A stretch of 64,000 bases of DNA from Planctomycetota bacterium (GCA_019186845.1 JABARW010000050.1:1-64000); one strand, 5' to 3'. Shown: positions 43,612-52,578, numbered from the stretch's first letter. The notes: generated by a model not told the origin, from the sequence alone. Translations and numbers: made by a program.

Positions 43612-45756
43612 CTAGCAGAAGCCCGAGAACACGCTGGAGCGGATCACGTCGTTGTGGCTCTCCTTGGCCAGGGCCTTGACCATGGCATCAAAGGCCAGGC
43701 CCGAGCGCGTCTTGCCCAGGGCGCGCGCGGCTTCGGCCTCCACGTAATAGCTCTCGTCCTTCTTGAGCAGGGACGTGAGCGCGTTGGCTGACTTGTCGCC
43801 CAGCCACTCGCCCAGGGCAGACGCGACGGCGCGCCTGGCCTTGGGGTTCTTGACGCCGCGCGCCGCAATCAGGGCGTTGTGGGCGGCCTCATTGTGAATC
43901 TTGGCCAGGGCCTCGGCGCACTCGGCCTGCACGCCCCAGAAGTTGTCATGCTTGAGCACTTCAGCCAGGGCCTCCACGGCGGCCGCGGTGCCCTTCTTGC
44001 CGAGTTCGCGCGCGGCATGCACGCGGGCCATGACGTCGTCGGCGGCGCCCTTGAGCTGGGCGATGAGCAGGTCCTCGCCGTAATCGAGCTCCACGGTCTT
44101 GAGCACCGTGTTGCCCGGGTCAAAGAGCACGATCTTGGGCCGCTTGGGCAGACTGATGAAGTAGCGGTGCGAGGCCTCGGTGATCTCGAACTCGCGGGTT
44201 TCTTCCCCGCCCTCCCATACGAACTTCACTTTCACCGGAAGGCGGAAGATGGCCGTGAGTTCGTCCTTCTTCTGCTGCTGGGTCACGGAGAATTCGAGCT
44301 GGCCGGTGGCGTCGTTCCACTTCGCGCTGACCTTCAGTTCGGGGTGTCCGCCGCCAAAGACCCACTGGGCGAAGAACCACTCCAGGTTCTTGCCCGTGAC
44401 GTCCTGGAAGGCGTCCATGAGGTTCTGCGTGATCACGCTCTGGCGTCCGTGACGCTCGAGGTAAAGCTTGATGGCCTTCCAGAAAAGCCGGTCGCCCACC
44501 ATGAAGCGCAGGTGGTGCAGGACCAGGGCGCCCTTCTGGTAGAGGTGGCGGTCAAAGAGGTCCAGGGGCTCGCGGTAAACGTTGGTGACGATGGGGCGGC
44601 GGTAGGAGCCGCGATCCTCCGCCAGGTAGGCCTTCATGTCGCCTTCGGCGTAGTACTGGGCCTCGGCCCAGCCGTGCTCGTGCTCGTGCCAGATAATCTC
44701 CATGAAGGTGGCAAAACCCTCATTGAGCCAGGCGTGGGACCAGTCGCGGCAGGTCACGAAGTCGCCAAACCACTGATGGGCCAGCTCATGGGCCACGAGG
44801 CCCTCGCTGGAGAAGTCGAGGTGGGCACGGGCGTCGTGGAGGGTCAGTTCGGTCTGGGTCGTGGCCGTCGTGTTTTCCATGCCGCCGAAGATGAAGTCCA
44901 CGGCCGTGATCTGGCTGTACTTCTCGTAGGGGTAGCGCACGCCGGTGACCTTCGAGAACAACTCGACCATGCGCGGCGTCTTGTCAAAGCTGCGTGCGCC
45001 GTCTTCCTCGCGGCCCGGCGGCACGAGGTAGCTGACTTCAAGGCCGTCCCACTCCTGCTCGACTTTGACGTAGTCGCCCACGACCAGCGTGACGAGGTAG
45101 GCGACATGAGGGATCTCCTGTCGCCAGTGGTGAATCTCGTGCTTGCCTTCCACCGTCTTGGACAGCAGCTTGCCGTTGGACAGCGAGGTCATGCCCTTGG
45201 GCACCTTGACGATGATTTCGCTGCTGGCCTTTTCGTTGGGGTAGTCAAAGCAGGGGAACCAGAAGCGGCTGTCCTCATCCTGGCCCTGGGTCCACATTTC
45301 GCGGTGCTTGTTGGGATAATGCTCGTCGGGGCCCACGAAGTAGGCGCCGCGCCTGGGCTTGGTGGAGTAATCGACGGCGATTTCGAGGGCGCGGTCGGCC
45401 GCGGGCGCCTTGTCAAACTGGATTGTCAGCTTCTGGCCGTCGTAGGCGAACTCGGCGGGCTTGCCGGCCACCTGCACGGCGCTGATGCGCATTTCGCAGG
45501 CGTCCAGCTCAACGAACTTCGTGTTCTCGTTGATGGGGCGCACGGTCAGGGTGCTGCGGCCCTTGAGGGTCTTCGAGGTGAAATCCGGCTCCAGGTCAAG
45601 GCGGATATGTTCGACGTCCACGAGGCGGTCGCGGCACCACATGGGCGGGGTACCTTCCTTCTGGAAGGGGCGCCACTTCTTGCCGTTGCCGTCCACGAAA
45701 TGTTTGGCGCAGCAGGAAAGGTACTCGCTGCCTGCGGTGTTCTGGTGGTTGTGCAT
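43612..45756 (-). CDS. M1-family zinc aminopeptidase, ending at an in-frame amber codon
   Basis: The 714-residue product has the N-terminal beta-saddle, the substrate-anchoring GGMEN (291-295), and the zinc site HELAHQWFGDF (323-333) with the third ligand Glu346 in NEGFATF. After about residue 540 come HEAT repeats (ARVHAARELGKKGTAAAVEALAEVLKH and two more units). No signal peptide is obvious; the N-terminus has a CC pair and Cys41. The catalytic part is whole. The TAG interrupts the HEAT array, which continues in frame downstream. It is divergent from the S41 protease gene. Confidence 0.86.
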   Translation of the reverse strand: MHNHQNTAGSEYLSCCAKHFVDGNGKKWRPFQKEGTPPMWCRDRLVDVEHIRLDLEPDFTSKTLKGRSTLTVRPINENTKFVELDACEMRISAVQVAGKPAEFAYDGQKLTIQFDKAPAADRALEIAVDYSTKPRRGAYFVGPDEHYPNKHREMWTQGQDEDSRFWFPCFDYPNEKASSEIIVKVPKGMTSLSNGKLLSKTVEGKHEIHHWRQEIPHVAYLVTLVVGDYVKVEQEWDGLEVSYLVPPGREEDGARSFDKTPRMVELFSKVTGVRYPYEKYSQITAVDFIFGGMENTTATTQTELTLHDARAHLDFSSEGLVAHELAHQWFGDFVTCRDWSHAWLNEGFATFMEIIWHEHEHGWAEAQYYAEGDMKAYLAEDRGSYRRPIVTNVYREPLDLFDRHLYQKGALVLHHLRFMVGDRLFWKAIKLYLERHGRQSVITQNLMDAFQDVTGKNLEWFFAQWVFGGGHPELKVSAKWNDATGQLEFSVTQQQKKDELTAIFRLPVKVKFVWEGGEETREFEITEASHRYFISLPKRPKIVLFDPGNTVLKTVELDYGEDLLIAQLKGAADDVMARVHAARELGKKGTAAAVEALAEVLKHDNFWGVQAECAEALAKIHNEAAHNALIAARGVKNPKARRAVASALGEWLGDKSANALTSLLKKDESYYVEAEAARALGKTRSGLAFDAMVKALAKESHNDVIRSSVFSGFC

Positions 45757-45895
45757 GATGAACTCCCGGGGTGTGAAGGGCGGGCATCATGGGCCAAGGG
45801 GGCCGCCGGGTCAACGTCGCGCCGGAATTCGTATCACGATTGCGTGAGGAAGTCGTCCTGGGCGTGACCACGTTTACAAACCCGGTGAGAATGTC

Positions 45896-47275
45896 ATGTC
45901 GCGCCGCCTTCTGATGTTCGCCCTGTTCTGTGCCTCCGCCACATTGCTTTCCTTCGCCAGGGCCGACGCCCAGGAGCTGCCGGGAGCAAATTCCGAACTT
46001 ACGGCCCAGCAGAAGTCCAATCAGGATGTGCTGGATGCCGTGCTGACTGCAGTGCGGCGCAGTTTCTATGACCGCAAGTTCCGCGGTCTTGACCTCGCTC
46101 AACTGCGCGAGAAATACCTCAAGCGCGTGCTGGAGTCCAAGCCCGGCCAGCCGCTCCATGCCGTGCTCAACGAGATGATTGCCGAGTTCAAGGTCAGTCA
46201 CTTCGGCATCATGGAGGGTGACGTCTACGCCGTGAACTTCGCGCCCGAGATGAACAACACTTTTTCGGTGCGGCCGGGCTTTGACATCAGCCGCAGCAAG
46301 GGCGAGTACTTCGTGGCCAACGTCTACCACGACAGCGCGGCGGAGAAGGCCGGCCTGTTGCGCGGCGACCGCCTGGTGCTGGTCAACGGCCAGCCCCTTG
46401 AAAGCAGCTCACTGCTGGTGGACGCGGGCAGCGACCCCGGCCTTCCCGGCGAGCCCCACTTCTTCCTGCGCGTCACCGACGACGTGACGGAACTGGCGCT
46501 CTCGGTGCAGCGCCGGCGCGGCGATGACAAGCTCACGACCGTGACGGTGAAGCCCTCGGGTATCAACATGATCTACTCGACGAAGAAGAGCGTCAGCGTC
46601 ATCGAGTACAAGGGCAAGCGCTTTGGCTACATCCGCTTCTGGCACTTCCTCCATGACGGCATGACCAGCGCCCTGCGCAACGCTTTGCGCCGTGACTGGG
46701 AGAACTGCGACGGCCTGATCATCGACCTGCGCGGCCGCGGCGGAAGCCCCCTGGTGATGAACGCCTGCTTCACGCCCTTTGGCGAGCCGCCGCGCTCCCG
46801 CGGCATGTTTGGCGGGCGCGTATCCATGCCCAAGTGGGAGAAGCCCGTCGTGGCCCTGCAGGATGCCGGCTCGCGCAGCGCCAAGGAAGTTTACGCTCAC
46901 AACTGGAAGTACCTGAAAATCGGGCCCCTCGTGGGCGAGACGACGCCGGGCGCGGTCCTGGGCTCAAGCTTTGTGGCCCTGCCCGACGGCAGCCAGATGA
47001 TCATGCCCATGCAGGATGTCGGCTCCCTGACCTACGGCAACGTTCAGCTTGAAGGCAACGGGGTGACCCCGACGCACCCGGTCAAGGACTTGCTCGAGTA
47101 CGCCGAGGGCGGCGACACCATCAAGGACGCCGGCATCAAGGTGCTCTATGACCTCGTGCTGGCCACGCCAGAAACGCCCAAGGCCACGCCGGCCCCTGAC
47201 AAGAAGGCCGAAGAAGAGAAGGAAGAGCAATTTGCCGCAGGCGACCTGCGTGAGCTTATGGGCGCCGGCCGATAG
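45896..47275 (+). CDS. S41-like PDZ protease, secreted
   Basis: The 459-residue protein has a signal peptide (MSRRLLMFALFCASATLLSF, cleavage near ADA), a PDZ domain at about 125-215 (YHDSAAEKAGLLRGDRLVLVNGQPL), then the S41 fold with FGYIRFWHF, LIIDLRGRGGSP and a candidate nucleophile Ser328 in QDAGSRSAKE. The lysine of the classical Ser-Lys dyad is not visible: the matching loop reads GETTPGAVLGS. It is therefore closer to tricorn-type members, or inactive. The C-terminus is a charged tail. Confidence 0.8.
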   Translation: MSRRLLMFALFCASATLLSFARADAQELPGANSELTAQQKSNQDVLDAVLTAVRRSFYDRKFRGLDLAQLREKYLKRVLESKPGQPLHAVLNEMIAEFKVSHFGIMEGDVYAVNFAPEMNNTFSVRPGFDISRSKGEYFVANVYHDSAAEKAGLLRGDRLVLVNGQPLESSSLLVDAGSDPGLPGEPHFFLRVTDDVTELALSVQRRRGDDKLTTVTVKPSGINMIYSTKKSVSVIEYKGKRFGYIRFWHFLHDGMTSALRNALRRDWENCDGLIIDLRGRGGSPLVMNACFTPFGEPPRSRGMFGGRVSMPKWEKPVVALQDAGSRSAKEVYAHNWKYLKIGPLVGETTPGAVLGSSFVALPDGSQMIMPMQDVGSLTYGNVQLEGNGVTPTHPVKDLLEYAEGGDTIKDAGIKVLYDLVLATPETPKATPAPDKKAEEEKEEQFAAGDLRELMGAGR

Positions 47276-47298
47276 CCGCCCCGCCCCTGGCCACCAAG

Positions 47299-47318
47299 CC
47301 CCGCCCGCCAGGGCGGGG
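47299..47318. terminator. Bidirectional terminator between convergent genes
   Basis: CCCCGCCC (47299-47306) pairs with GGGCGGGG (47311-47318) around GCCA, extended by AA/TT, and is followed by TTTGCATT on the plus strand. It separates the S41 protease gene from the convergent membrane-protein gene. Confidence 0.7.
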
Positions 47319-47348
47319 TTTGCATTGAGATTGTGGGGAAGCTGTGTG

Positions 47349-48395
47349 CTAGCGCGTGCCCAGTTTGCGGAACCAGTCTTCCAGAACTTTGCGTTCCCGG
47401 CCTGTCAGCTTCATGCGCGGGATTACATCCTCCGCCCTGGCCTTCCAGTTGGGCTCGGAGGCCTCAGCGCCGGGGGCCGGCTGGCCGTCAGGGTTGTAGA
47501 CCCATTTGCGGCGCTCCTCGGCTCGCCGTTCTCCTTCGCCGGCGTCGGGAGTGATGGGCACATCCTTGGCGTCCACCTTGGCCTTGGGATCGTCGGCCTG
47601 CGGCTGTGCCTGCGAGTTGTTGTCGCCGGACTTCGGCGGGGTGCCGGTCGAGTTTGAAGGTTGCGGCTGGGCATCCTTGGGCGGGGCTTCTCCGGGCCTC
47701 TCTGACTTCCGGCCCTTTTCCGAAGGCTGGCCCGGCGCCTCCTGGTCTCCCTCGCCTTCGCCGCTGCCTCCCCCCGTCTTGGGTGGGCCGCGCCTGGCTT
47801 CTTCCGCCTTGGGTTGCGGCGCGCCATCCTTGACTCCGTCAGGGGCGCCCGCGGGCCTGGGCAGGGGGGGCTGACTCGCCACCTCATCGGTGCCTGGGGC
47901 GTTCTCACGCTGGGGTTGCCACAGGGCCAATGGGGCCAGCGCCAGCAGCAGGGCCACAGCCAGGGGGCCAAAGCGGCGGCGAGGCGCGGCTGCCCGTGCA
48001 AGGCTTTCGTCAAAGCGCTGCCGCACCTGCCGCGCCAGCACGCCGGCAAAGGGGCCGGGCCCGTCGAGCATGGTGACCAGGGCGTCGTCGAGCTTGAGCG
48101 CACGGTCCAGGGCCAGGGACCAGTCCGGCGCTCCGGGGCGGCGGGGTTGGGCAAAGGCGCGGCGTGTAAGCCCCAGCGTGGCAAGGATGCCTGCGGCGGC
48201 CAACGTGCTCAAGGCCGCCAGGGCCGGCAGGCCGGGCTTGTCCAGGAGTGACCAGACCAAGGCGACCAGGAGGCAGGCCAGTGCCGGCAGCACCGCCAAA
48301 GGCCCTCCCGCGTTTACGGCGGCGGCGTTGAGCCAGCGCGTTCTGGCGCGGCGGAGGGCGGAAAGCAGAGTATCGTCGGGCGCTTCCTTGGGCAT
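47349..48395 (-). CDS. Uncharacterised membrane protein with a Pro/Gln/Glu-rich periplasmic region
   Basis: The 348-residue protein has two N-terminal hydrophobic helices (about 28-75), a third helix (GPLAVALLLALAPLAL, about 143-160), a soluble segment between them with SLALDRALKLDDALVTML, and a disordered Pro/Gly/Gln/Glu-rich stretch of about 120 residues. The C-terminal end (RMKLTGRERKVLEDWFRKL) is compact and probably folded. The layout resembles DUF4175-like proteins seen near MoxR/VWA clusters, which is only a loose resemblance. It is divergent from the selenoprotein gene with 159 bases between starts. Confidence 0.6.
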   Translation of the reverse strand: MPKEAPDDTLLSALRRARTRWLNAAAVNAGGPLAVLPALACLLVALVWSLLDKPGLPALAALSTLAAAGILATLGLTRRAFAQPRRPGAPDWSLALDRALKLDDALVTMLDGPGPFAGVLARQVRQRFDESLARAAAPRRRFGPLAVALLLALAPLALWQPQRENAPGTDEVASQPPLPRPAGAPDGVKDGAPQPKAEEARRGPPKTGGGSGEGEGDQEAPGQPSEKGRKSERPGEAPPKDAQPQPSNSTGTPPKSGDNNSQAQPQADDPKAKVDAKDVPITPDAGEGERRAEERRKWVYNPDGQPAPGAEASEPNWKARAEDVIPRMKLTGRERKVLEDWFRKLGTR

Positions 48396-48554
48396 CTTTG
48401 TTGAGTTTAGCAGGGCTCCGCGCCGCGCGGCACCGTGGACTCACAACATTACAGGCCATGGGGCGGGTTCGTTTCCATCCATCGCGGGTGCCACGCGGCA
48501 CCTACTCGCGGGGGGTGCGAAAGGCTATGCTGGCGGGCCTCCAAGGGGGTAGCC

Positions 48555-49586
48555 ATGCTGCGAATTGCACTGCTTGCCGCCGCGCTTTTGATGGCGGGCT
48601 CGGCCTGGGCTCAATCACCGCTGAAAACAGGCGATAACGCGCCGGACTTGAACGTCAGCTACTGGCTGGATGTTCCGGAATTCACGTCGTTCTCGGAGGT
48701 CCGGGGCGACGTAATTCTGCTCAAGGCCTGGGGCAGCAACTGAGGCCCCTGCATGCGGCAGTTGCCGCACATGAACGAGTTGCAGGAGAAGTACGCAGGC
48801 AAGGGGCTCCACATTTTCACCATCTACGCCCAGAATCACCCGGTGGAGCACATCCGCAGCCTGGTCAAGGACAAGGGCATCAAGTACCCCCTGGCCCTGA
48901 GCTGGCAGGATGAAGAGCAGCGCTGGGACATGTCCAGCCTGCCTGCCGTCTGGATCATCGGCACTGACGGCAAGATCGCCTTCACGGGCAAAGGCAGCTA
49001 CGAGAAGGTCCTCGAAGAGCAGCTGGCCAAGGTCAAGTATCCGGGCCTGGGCGGCGTCAACGTGACGCCGGAGCTGGAGTCCGCGGCCAAGGCCTTTGCG
49101 GCGCGCGACTACGCCCAGGCGCTCAGGCTGGCGGAAGCGGCGGCGGAGAAGAGCGACGCTTCAGACGCGACGCTGGCGGCCGCCGAGGCCATCAGCGAGC
49201 GCGTGGCGGACCGGCTCAAGGCCCTGAAGAACCGCGCGGAAGTGGCCGAGGTTGAAAATGCCTGGCGCCTGGCCGAGGCTACGTGGCAGGTGATCGAAAG
49301 GCGCTTTGCCAAGACGGACGAAGCCGCCGAGGCCGCGGCCCGCCTGCAGAAGATCAAAGAGAACAAGAAGGCCCAGCTTGAGATGGAGGCGGAGACGGCC
49401 ATCCACGTGCTGGACCGCGACCTCCAGTTCAAGGAAGCCGCCATCGAAGAGTGGATCGATTCCTACAAGAAGTTCGCCGAGAAGTACAAAGAGAGCGTCT
49501 GGGCCGAGAAGGTGAAGCCGGCCATCGAGCGCATGGAAGAAGACAAGAAGGCCGCCGACGAAGAAAAGAAGAAGGCGCAGAAGTAG
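48555..49586 (+). CDS. Selenocysteine-containing thioredoxin-like protein
   Basis: The frame runs from ATG 48555 (AAGGGGG five bases upstream) to TAG, with one in-frame TGA at 48741-48743 (codon 63), giving 343 residues if read as selenocysteine. The context is LLKAWGSN-U-GPCMRQLPHM: TGA occupies the first cysteine of the WxxxCxxC thioredoxin motif, so the active site is UGPC. The thioredoxin fold continues with LHIFTIYAQNH and SSLPAVWIIGTDGKIAFTG, including the cis-proline. A signal peptide (MLRIALLAAALLMAGSAWAQ) places it outside the cytoplasm. The C-terminal ~170 residues are helical and TPR-like/coiled-coil. A SECIS-like hairpin follows the TGA directly. Confidence 0.88.
48748..48786 (+). 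promoter_or_regulatory. SECIS-like hairpin after the selenocysteine codon
   Basis: Four bases after the UGA, CCTGCA (48748-48753) plus TGCGGC (48754-48759) form a 12-bp stem with GCCGCA (48764-48769) and TGCAGG (48781-48786). The apical loop is AGTT and an 11-base bulge (48770-48780) lies on the 3' side. The loop contains GU at 18-19 bases after UGA, within the window bacterial SECIS elements use for SelB. It lies inside the coding sequence, as bacterial SECIS elements do. Confidence 0.78.
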
Positions 49587-49603
49587 CGCTGCCCCGGCAC
49601 CCG

Positions 49604-49634
49604 CTCAAGACCTCATGGCTGGCCCATGAGGTCT
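49604..49634. terminator. Strong hairpin terminator overlapping the end of the pseudouridine synthase gene
   Basis: CAAGACCTCATGG (49604-49616) and CCATGAGGTCTTG (49622-49634) form a perfect 13-bp stem with a 5-base loop, followed on the plus strand by CGTTTCC. It ends the selenoprotein transcript 18 bases after its stop. The stop codon and last seven codons of the convergent gene lie inside the hairpin. Confidence 0.7.
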
Positions 49635-50179
49635 TGCGTTTCCTGCTCTGTGGCCCAGCGCCACTGGCCCGAGGGCAGGTCCAGGCTCAGGGGTCCAAAG
49701 CGCACGCGCTTGAGTTCCAGCACTTTCAGAGGCTTGCCCGTTTGAGGGTCTTTGAGCGCGGCAAAGAGGCGGCGGATCTGGCGGTTCTTGCCTTCGTCGA
49801 GCGTGACGTGCAGGCGCGATTTGGGCCCCACGCCGCCCTTGAGCTGAACCCTTCGGGCGCGCAGAGTGCCCAGGGCCGTGGCGACGCCGCGCTCAAGGCT
49901 TTGGGCCTGTTCTGGGGTGACCTGGCCGCGGACCCAGACTTCGTAGAGTTTTTCATGGGCGCCGGGGCGCGACAGGGCATCCATGAGCTTGCCGCTTTGA
50001 ACGAGCAGCAGGAGCCCGCGGGTGTCTTTGTCGAGGCGGCCCACGGGAATCCAGCCGTCGTCGCGCACCCAGGGCGGAAGCAGGTCGTAGATGGTGCGGG
50101 CCCCGCGTTCGTCGCTGCGGGTGACGGTGACGCCCTTGGGCTTGTGGAAGAGCAAAATGGGCGCGGGCGATGATGGCAT
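49613..50179 (-). CDS. RsuA/RluB/RluE-family rRNA pseudouridine synthase
   Basis: The 188-residue protein (start ATG at 50179, MPSSPAPILLFHKP) carries LLFHKPKGVTVTRSD, the catalytic aspartate motif GRLDKDTRGLLLL (about 56-68) and the C-terminal DEGKNRQIRRLF. There is no N-terminal S4 domain, which is the RluE-like arrangement. It isomerises specific uridines in ribosomal RNA. A longer in-frame start (50227) overlaps low-quality sequence near the tRNA gene and is less likely. Confidence 0.9.
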   Translation of the reverse strand: MPSSPAPILLFHKPKGVTVTRSDERGARTIYDLLPPWVRDDGWIPVGRLDKDTRGLLLLVQSGKLMDALSRPGAHEKLYEVWVRGQVTPEQAQSLERGVATALGTLRARRVQLKGGVGPKSRLHVTLDEGKNRQIRRLFAALKDPQTGKPLKVLELKRVRFGPLSLDLPSGQWRWATEQETQDLMGQP

Positions 50180-50239
50180 GGCGGCCAGGGTGCCAAAGCA
50201 AAGGCGCCATGCAGGCACATTCTGCATGGCGCCGTAAGC

Positions 50240-50316
50240 TGGCGAGGGCGGCGGGAATCGAACCCGTAACCTCCGGCGTGACAGGCCGGCACTCTAACCG
50301 ATTGAGCTACGCCCCC
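50240..50316 (-). tRNA. tRNA-Asp (GTC)
   Basis: On the minus strand the gene begins GGGGGCGTAGCTCAA and ends CGCCCTC-G-CCA. The acceptor stem pairs 7 bp (one G-T). The anticodon stem CCGGC/GCCGG encloses CTGTCAC with anticodon GTC, and the T loop is GTTCGATTC. The CCA end is encoded. The canonical 74 bases are 50243-50316. Confidence 0.96.
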
Positions 50317-50415
50317 GCGGACGCAGCGCAGAATAAATAGCAACGCTCGCACGGACGCGCAAGGCCCAGCGCTTTGATTGCATCAGGAGTCCGTGGATTT
50401 CCGATAAACTGGGGC

Positions 50416-51237
50416 ATGACCACGCTCGATGCCATCATTCTCGGTGCCATCCAGGGTCTGACGGAGTTCCTGCCGGTCAGCAGCAGCGGCCACCTCGTGC
50501 TGGCCGGGGCTCTTCTGGGCTATGAGGCAAGTGAAGACCCGGGCCTGCTCGCCTTTGAAGTGCTGCTCCACCTGGGAAGCCTGCTCGCCATCGTCATCGT
50601 GTTCTGGCGCGACGTGCTCAAGCTGGTTTACCCGAGGCTGGACTGGCATGGCATCGCCCTGTTGTTCGTGGCGAGTCTGCCGGCGGCCATCGCCGGAATC
50701 ATAATCAAGGTTCTGCTGCCTCACTCCGCCGAGGCCTGGGTGGAGCAACAGGTGCTGAGTTCACCGCTGGTAGCGGCCTGCGGCCTGCTGTTGACGGCCG
50801 CCGTGCTCTGGGTGGCCGAGATAAAGCGTGAAGCCGTAATCACTTTTGACAGCGCGCGGGGCCCTGCCTTCTGGACGGCCCTGTGGGTGGGCCTGGCGCA
50901 GATGGTGGCGATTTTGCCCGGGGTTTCCCGCTCGGGTTCCACGATTGCCACGGCCCTGAGCTTGAAGTGGGTGCGGCCCGAGGCCGTGAAGCTGAGCTTC
51001 CTGATGGGCCTGATCGCCATTGGCGGCGCAGGCCTGATCAAGTCCCGCGACATCAAGGGCCTGGCCGAGGCCGACCCCCTGCCTGTGCTGGCGGGCTTTT
51101 TTGCCAGTCTGGTTTTCAGCATCGTGGGCCTGACGGCCATCAGGTTCATCGTGGCCAAAAGCAAGCTGCGCTGGTTCTCGGCCTACTGCGCCTTGGCGGG
51201 TGTGGCTGCCCTGACATGGCTTGCGCTTTCGCGCTAG
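50416..51237 (+). CDS. uppP: Undecaprenyl-diphosphatase
   Basis: The 273-residue integral membrane enzyme recycles the undecaprenyl carrier for peptidoglycan and other envelope polymers. It has the paired signatures QGLTEFLPVSSSGHLVL (13-29) and LPGVSRSGSTIATAL (about 169-183), both needed for activity. The start is ATG 50416; an earlier frame start at 50374 is unnecessary. Resistance to bacitracin is a known consequence of extra copies. Confidence 0.95.
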   Translation: MTTLDAIILGAIQGLTEFLPVSSSGHLVLAGALLGYEASEDPGLLAFEVLLHLGSLLAIVIVFWRDVLKLVYPRLDWHGIALLFVASLPAAIAGIIIKVLLPHSAEAWVEQQVLSSPLVAACGLLLTAAVLWVAEIKREAVITFDSARGPAFWTALWVGLAQMVAILPGVSRSGSTIATALSLKWVRPEAVKLSFLMGLIAIGGAGLIKSRDIKGLAEADPLPVLAGFFASLVFSIVGLTAIRFIVAKSKLRWFSAYCALAGVAALTWLALSR

Positions 51238-51315
51238 CAGGCGCGGAAGATTCGACAGGCCGGCGCATTCAGCCAAGGGCCAGGGCTGCGGGGGCGGGCA
51301 ACGCCCGTCACTCTG

Positions 51316-52524
51316 CTAGCGGTTGCGCCCGCCCAGCTTGACCTTCACGCCGGCCACCAGCCCGTCACGCACATAGCGGATGTCAATCTCCGCGCCCGGC
51401 GGCAGTGCCGCCAGCAACTGGGCCAGCTCCTGGAAGGACTTCACGCCCGTCTGGTTGACGTGGGTGATTTTGTCTCCGGGGCGCAGGCCCGCGATGTCGG
51501 CCGCGCTGCCCGCCACCACTTCCTTGATGATGACGCCGTCGGAGGGCTGCTCAGTGCGCAGGCCGGTCTCGGCCTGGATGCCGAGGTAGGCGCTGCGCAT
51601 GTCGCGGGGCTGGTCGGAAATCTTGGTGTCTTCGCGCTGGTCATCGCTGCCCAGAATGCGCTCACTGACGCGGCGCGCCACGTTGATAGGGATGGCAAAA
51701 CCGATGCCGTCGATACCTTCGTTGCCGCTGCCGGAGAGCTTCCAGGTGTTGATGCCGACGACGCGGCCCGTCAGGTCGATGAGAGGCCCGCCGGAGTTGC
51801 CGCCGTTGATGGCCGCCGACGTCTGGAGGTAGTTGGGCACCAGCGAGCCCATGCCGCCCTCGCGGCCCACGAAGCTGACAATGCCTTCCGTGGCCGTGTG
51901 GAAGAGGCCGTAGGGGCTGCCAATCGCGATCACCACGTCGCCCTGTTCGACCTTGTCGCTGTCGCCGAGGCTGGCCGGGGTCAGGCCCCGCGCATTAATC
52001 TTGATAATGGCGATGTCGTAGTCCGCGCGGCGGCCTACAAAGCGGGCCTCATAGGCCTTCTCGCCCAGCACCACCTCCAGGCGCGTGGCGCTGTCGGGAA
52101 TCACGTGGCTGTTGGTCAGCACGTATCCCTGCTCGTTGAGGATGATGCCGCTGCCGATGTGCTGCGAGCCGGGCAATTCGTAGATGCGCCCGAACATGTC
52201 CTGGCGGCGGCGCCCCGGCTGCTCGGCGATGATGCCTACTGTGAATCGCTTGGCCCAATCGATGGCGCGGACATACTCCTTGGGCCGCTCCGTCTTCAGG
52301 GCCGGATCTTCCAGCATCCTTTCGGCGCGGCTGAAGTCGGCCAGGGCCCCCGACTGGGCGGCCAGAAACACCAGAGCCGCGCCAAAGAACCCGCCTACGA
52401 AAAGGTAGGCCAAGGAGCGGCGGGAGAGCATTTTGGCAGTGTCATTATGGCCGCGCTGGTAGCCTTCGTAGAAGGCGACGTCGGCGTTGTCTCGACCGGG
52501 GACTCGGCTCAAGGGGCTATTCAT
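51316..52524 (-). CDS. HtrA/DegS-like membrane-anchored serine protease
   Basis: The 402-residue protein has a 35-residue cytoplasmic head, one membrane helix (SLAYLFVGGFFGAALVFLAA, 37-56), a trypsin-like domain with His140 (TNSHV), Asp170 (DYDIAI) and Ser244 (GGNSGGPL), and one PDZ domain at about 310-395 (VAGSAADIAGLRPGDKITHV). This is the DegS/DegQ architecture for envelope protein quality control. It is the last gene of a four-gene minus-strand set, 54 bases after the aminotransferase. Confidence 0.9.
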   Translation of the reverse strand: MNSPLSRVPGRDNADVAFYEGYQRGHNDTAKMLSRRSLAYLFVGGFFGAALVFLAAQSGALADFSRAERMLEDPALKTERPKEYVRAIDWAKRFTVGIIAEQPGRRRQDMFGRIYELPGSQHIGSGIILNEQGYVLTNSHVIPDSATRLEVVLGEKAYEARFVGRRADYDIAIIKINARGLTPASLGDSDKVEQGDVVIAIGSPYGLFHTATEGIVSFVGREGGMGSLVPNYLQTSAAINGGNSGGPLIDLTGRVVGINTWKLSGSGNEGIDGIGFAIPINVARRVSERILGSDDQREDTKISDQPRDMRSAYLGIQAETGLRTEQPSDGVIIKEVVAGSAADIAGLRPGDKITHVNQTGVKSFQELAQLLAALPPGAEIDIRYVRDGLVAGVKVKLGGRNR

Positions 52525-52578
52525 GGGGCACCTCCGACTCTGATACGAACAGGAGGGCGCAAATGGCAGGCCAAAGCC

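Noticed and set aside
43612-43614. TAG as pyrrolysine
   Set aside because: TAG serves as an ordinary stop in several genes here (for example at 26382 and 39258) and no other gene is extended by it.
43879-45867. 662-residue plus-strand ORF
   Set aside because: Antisense to the M1 aminopeptidase, whose zinc site is unmistakable.
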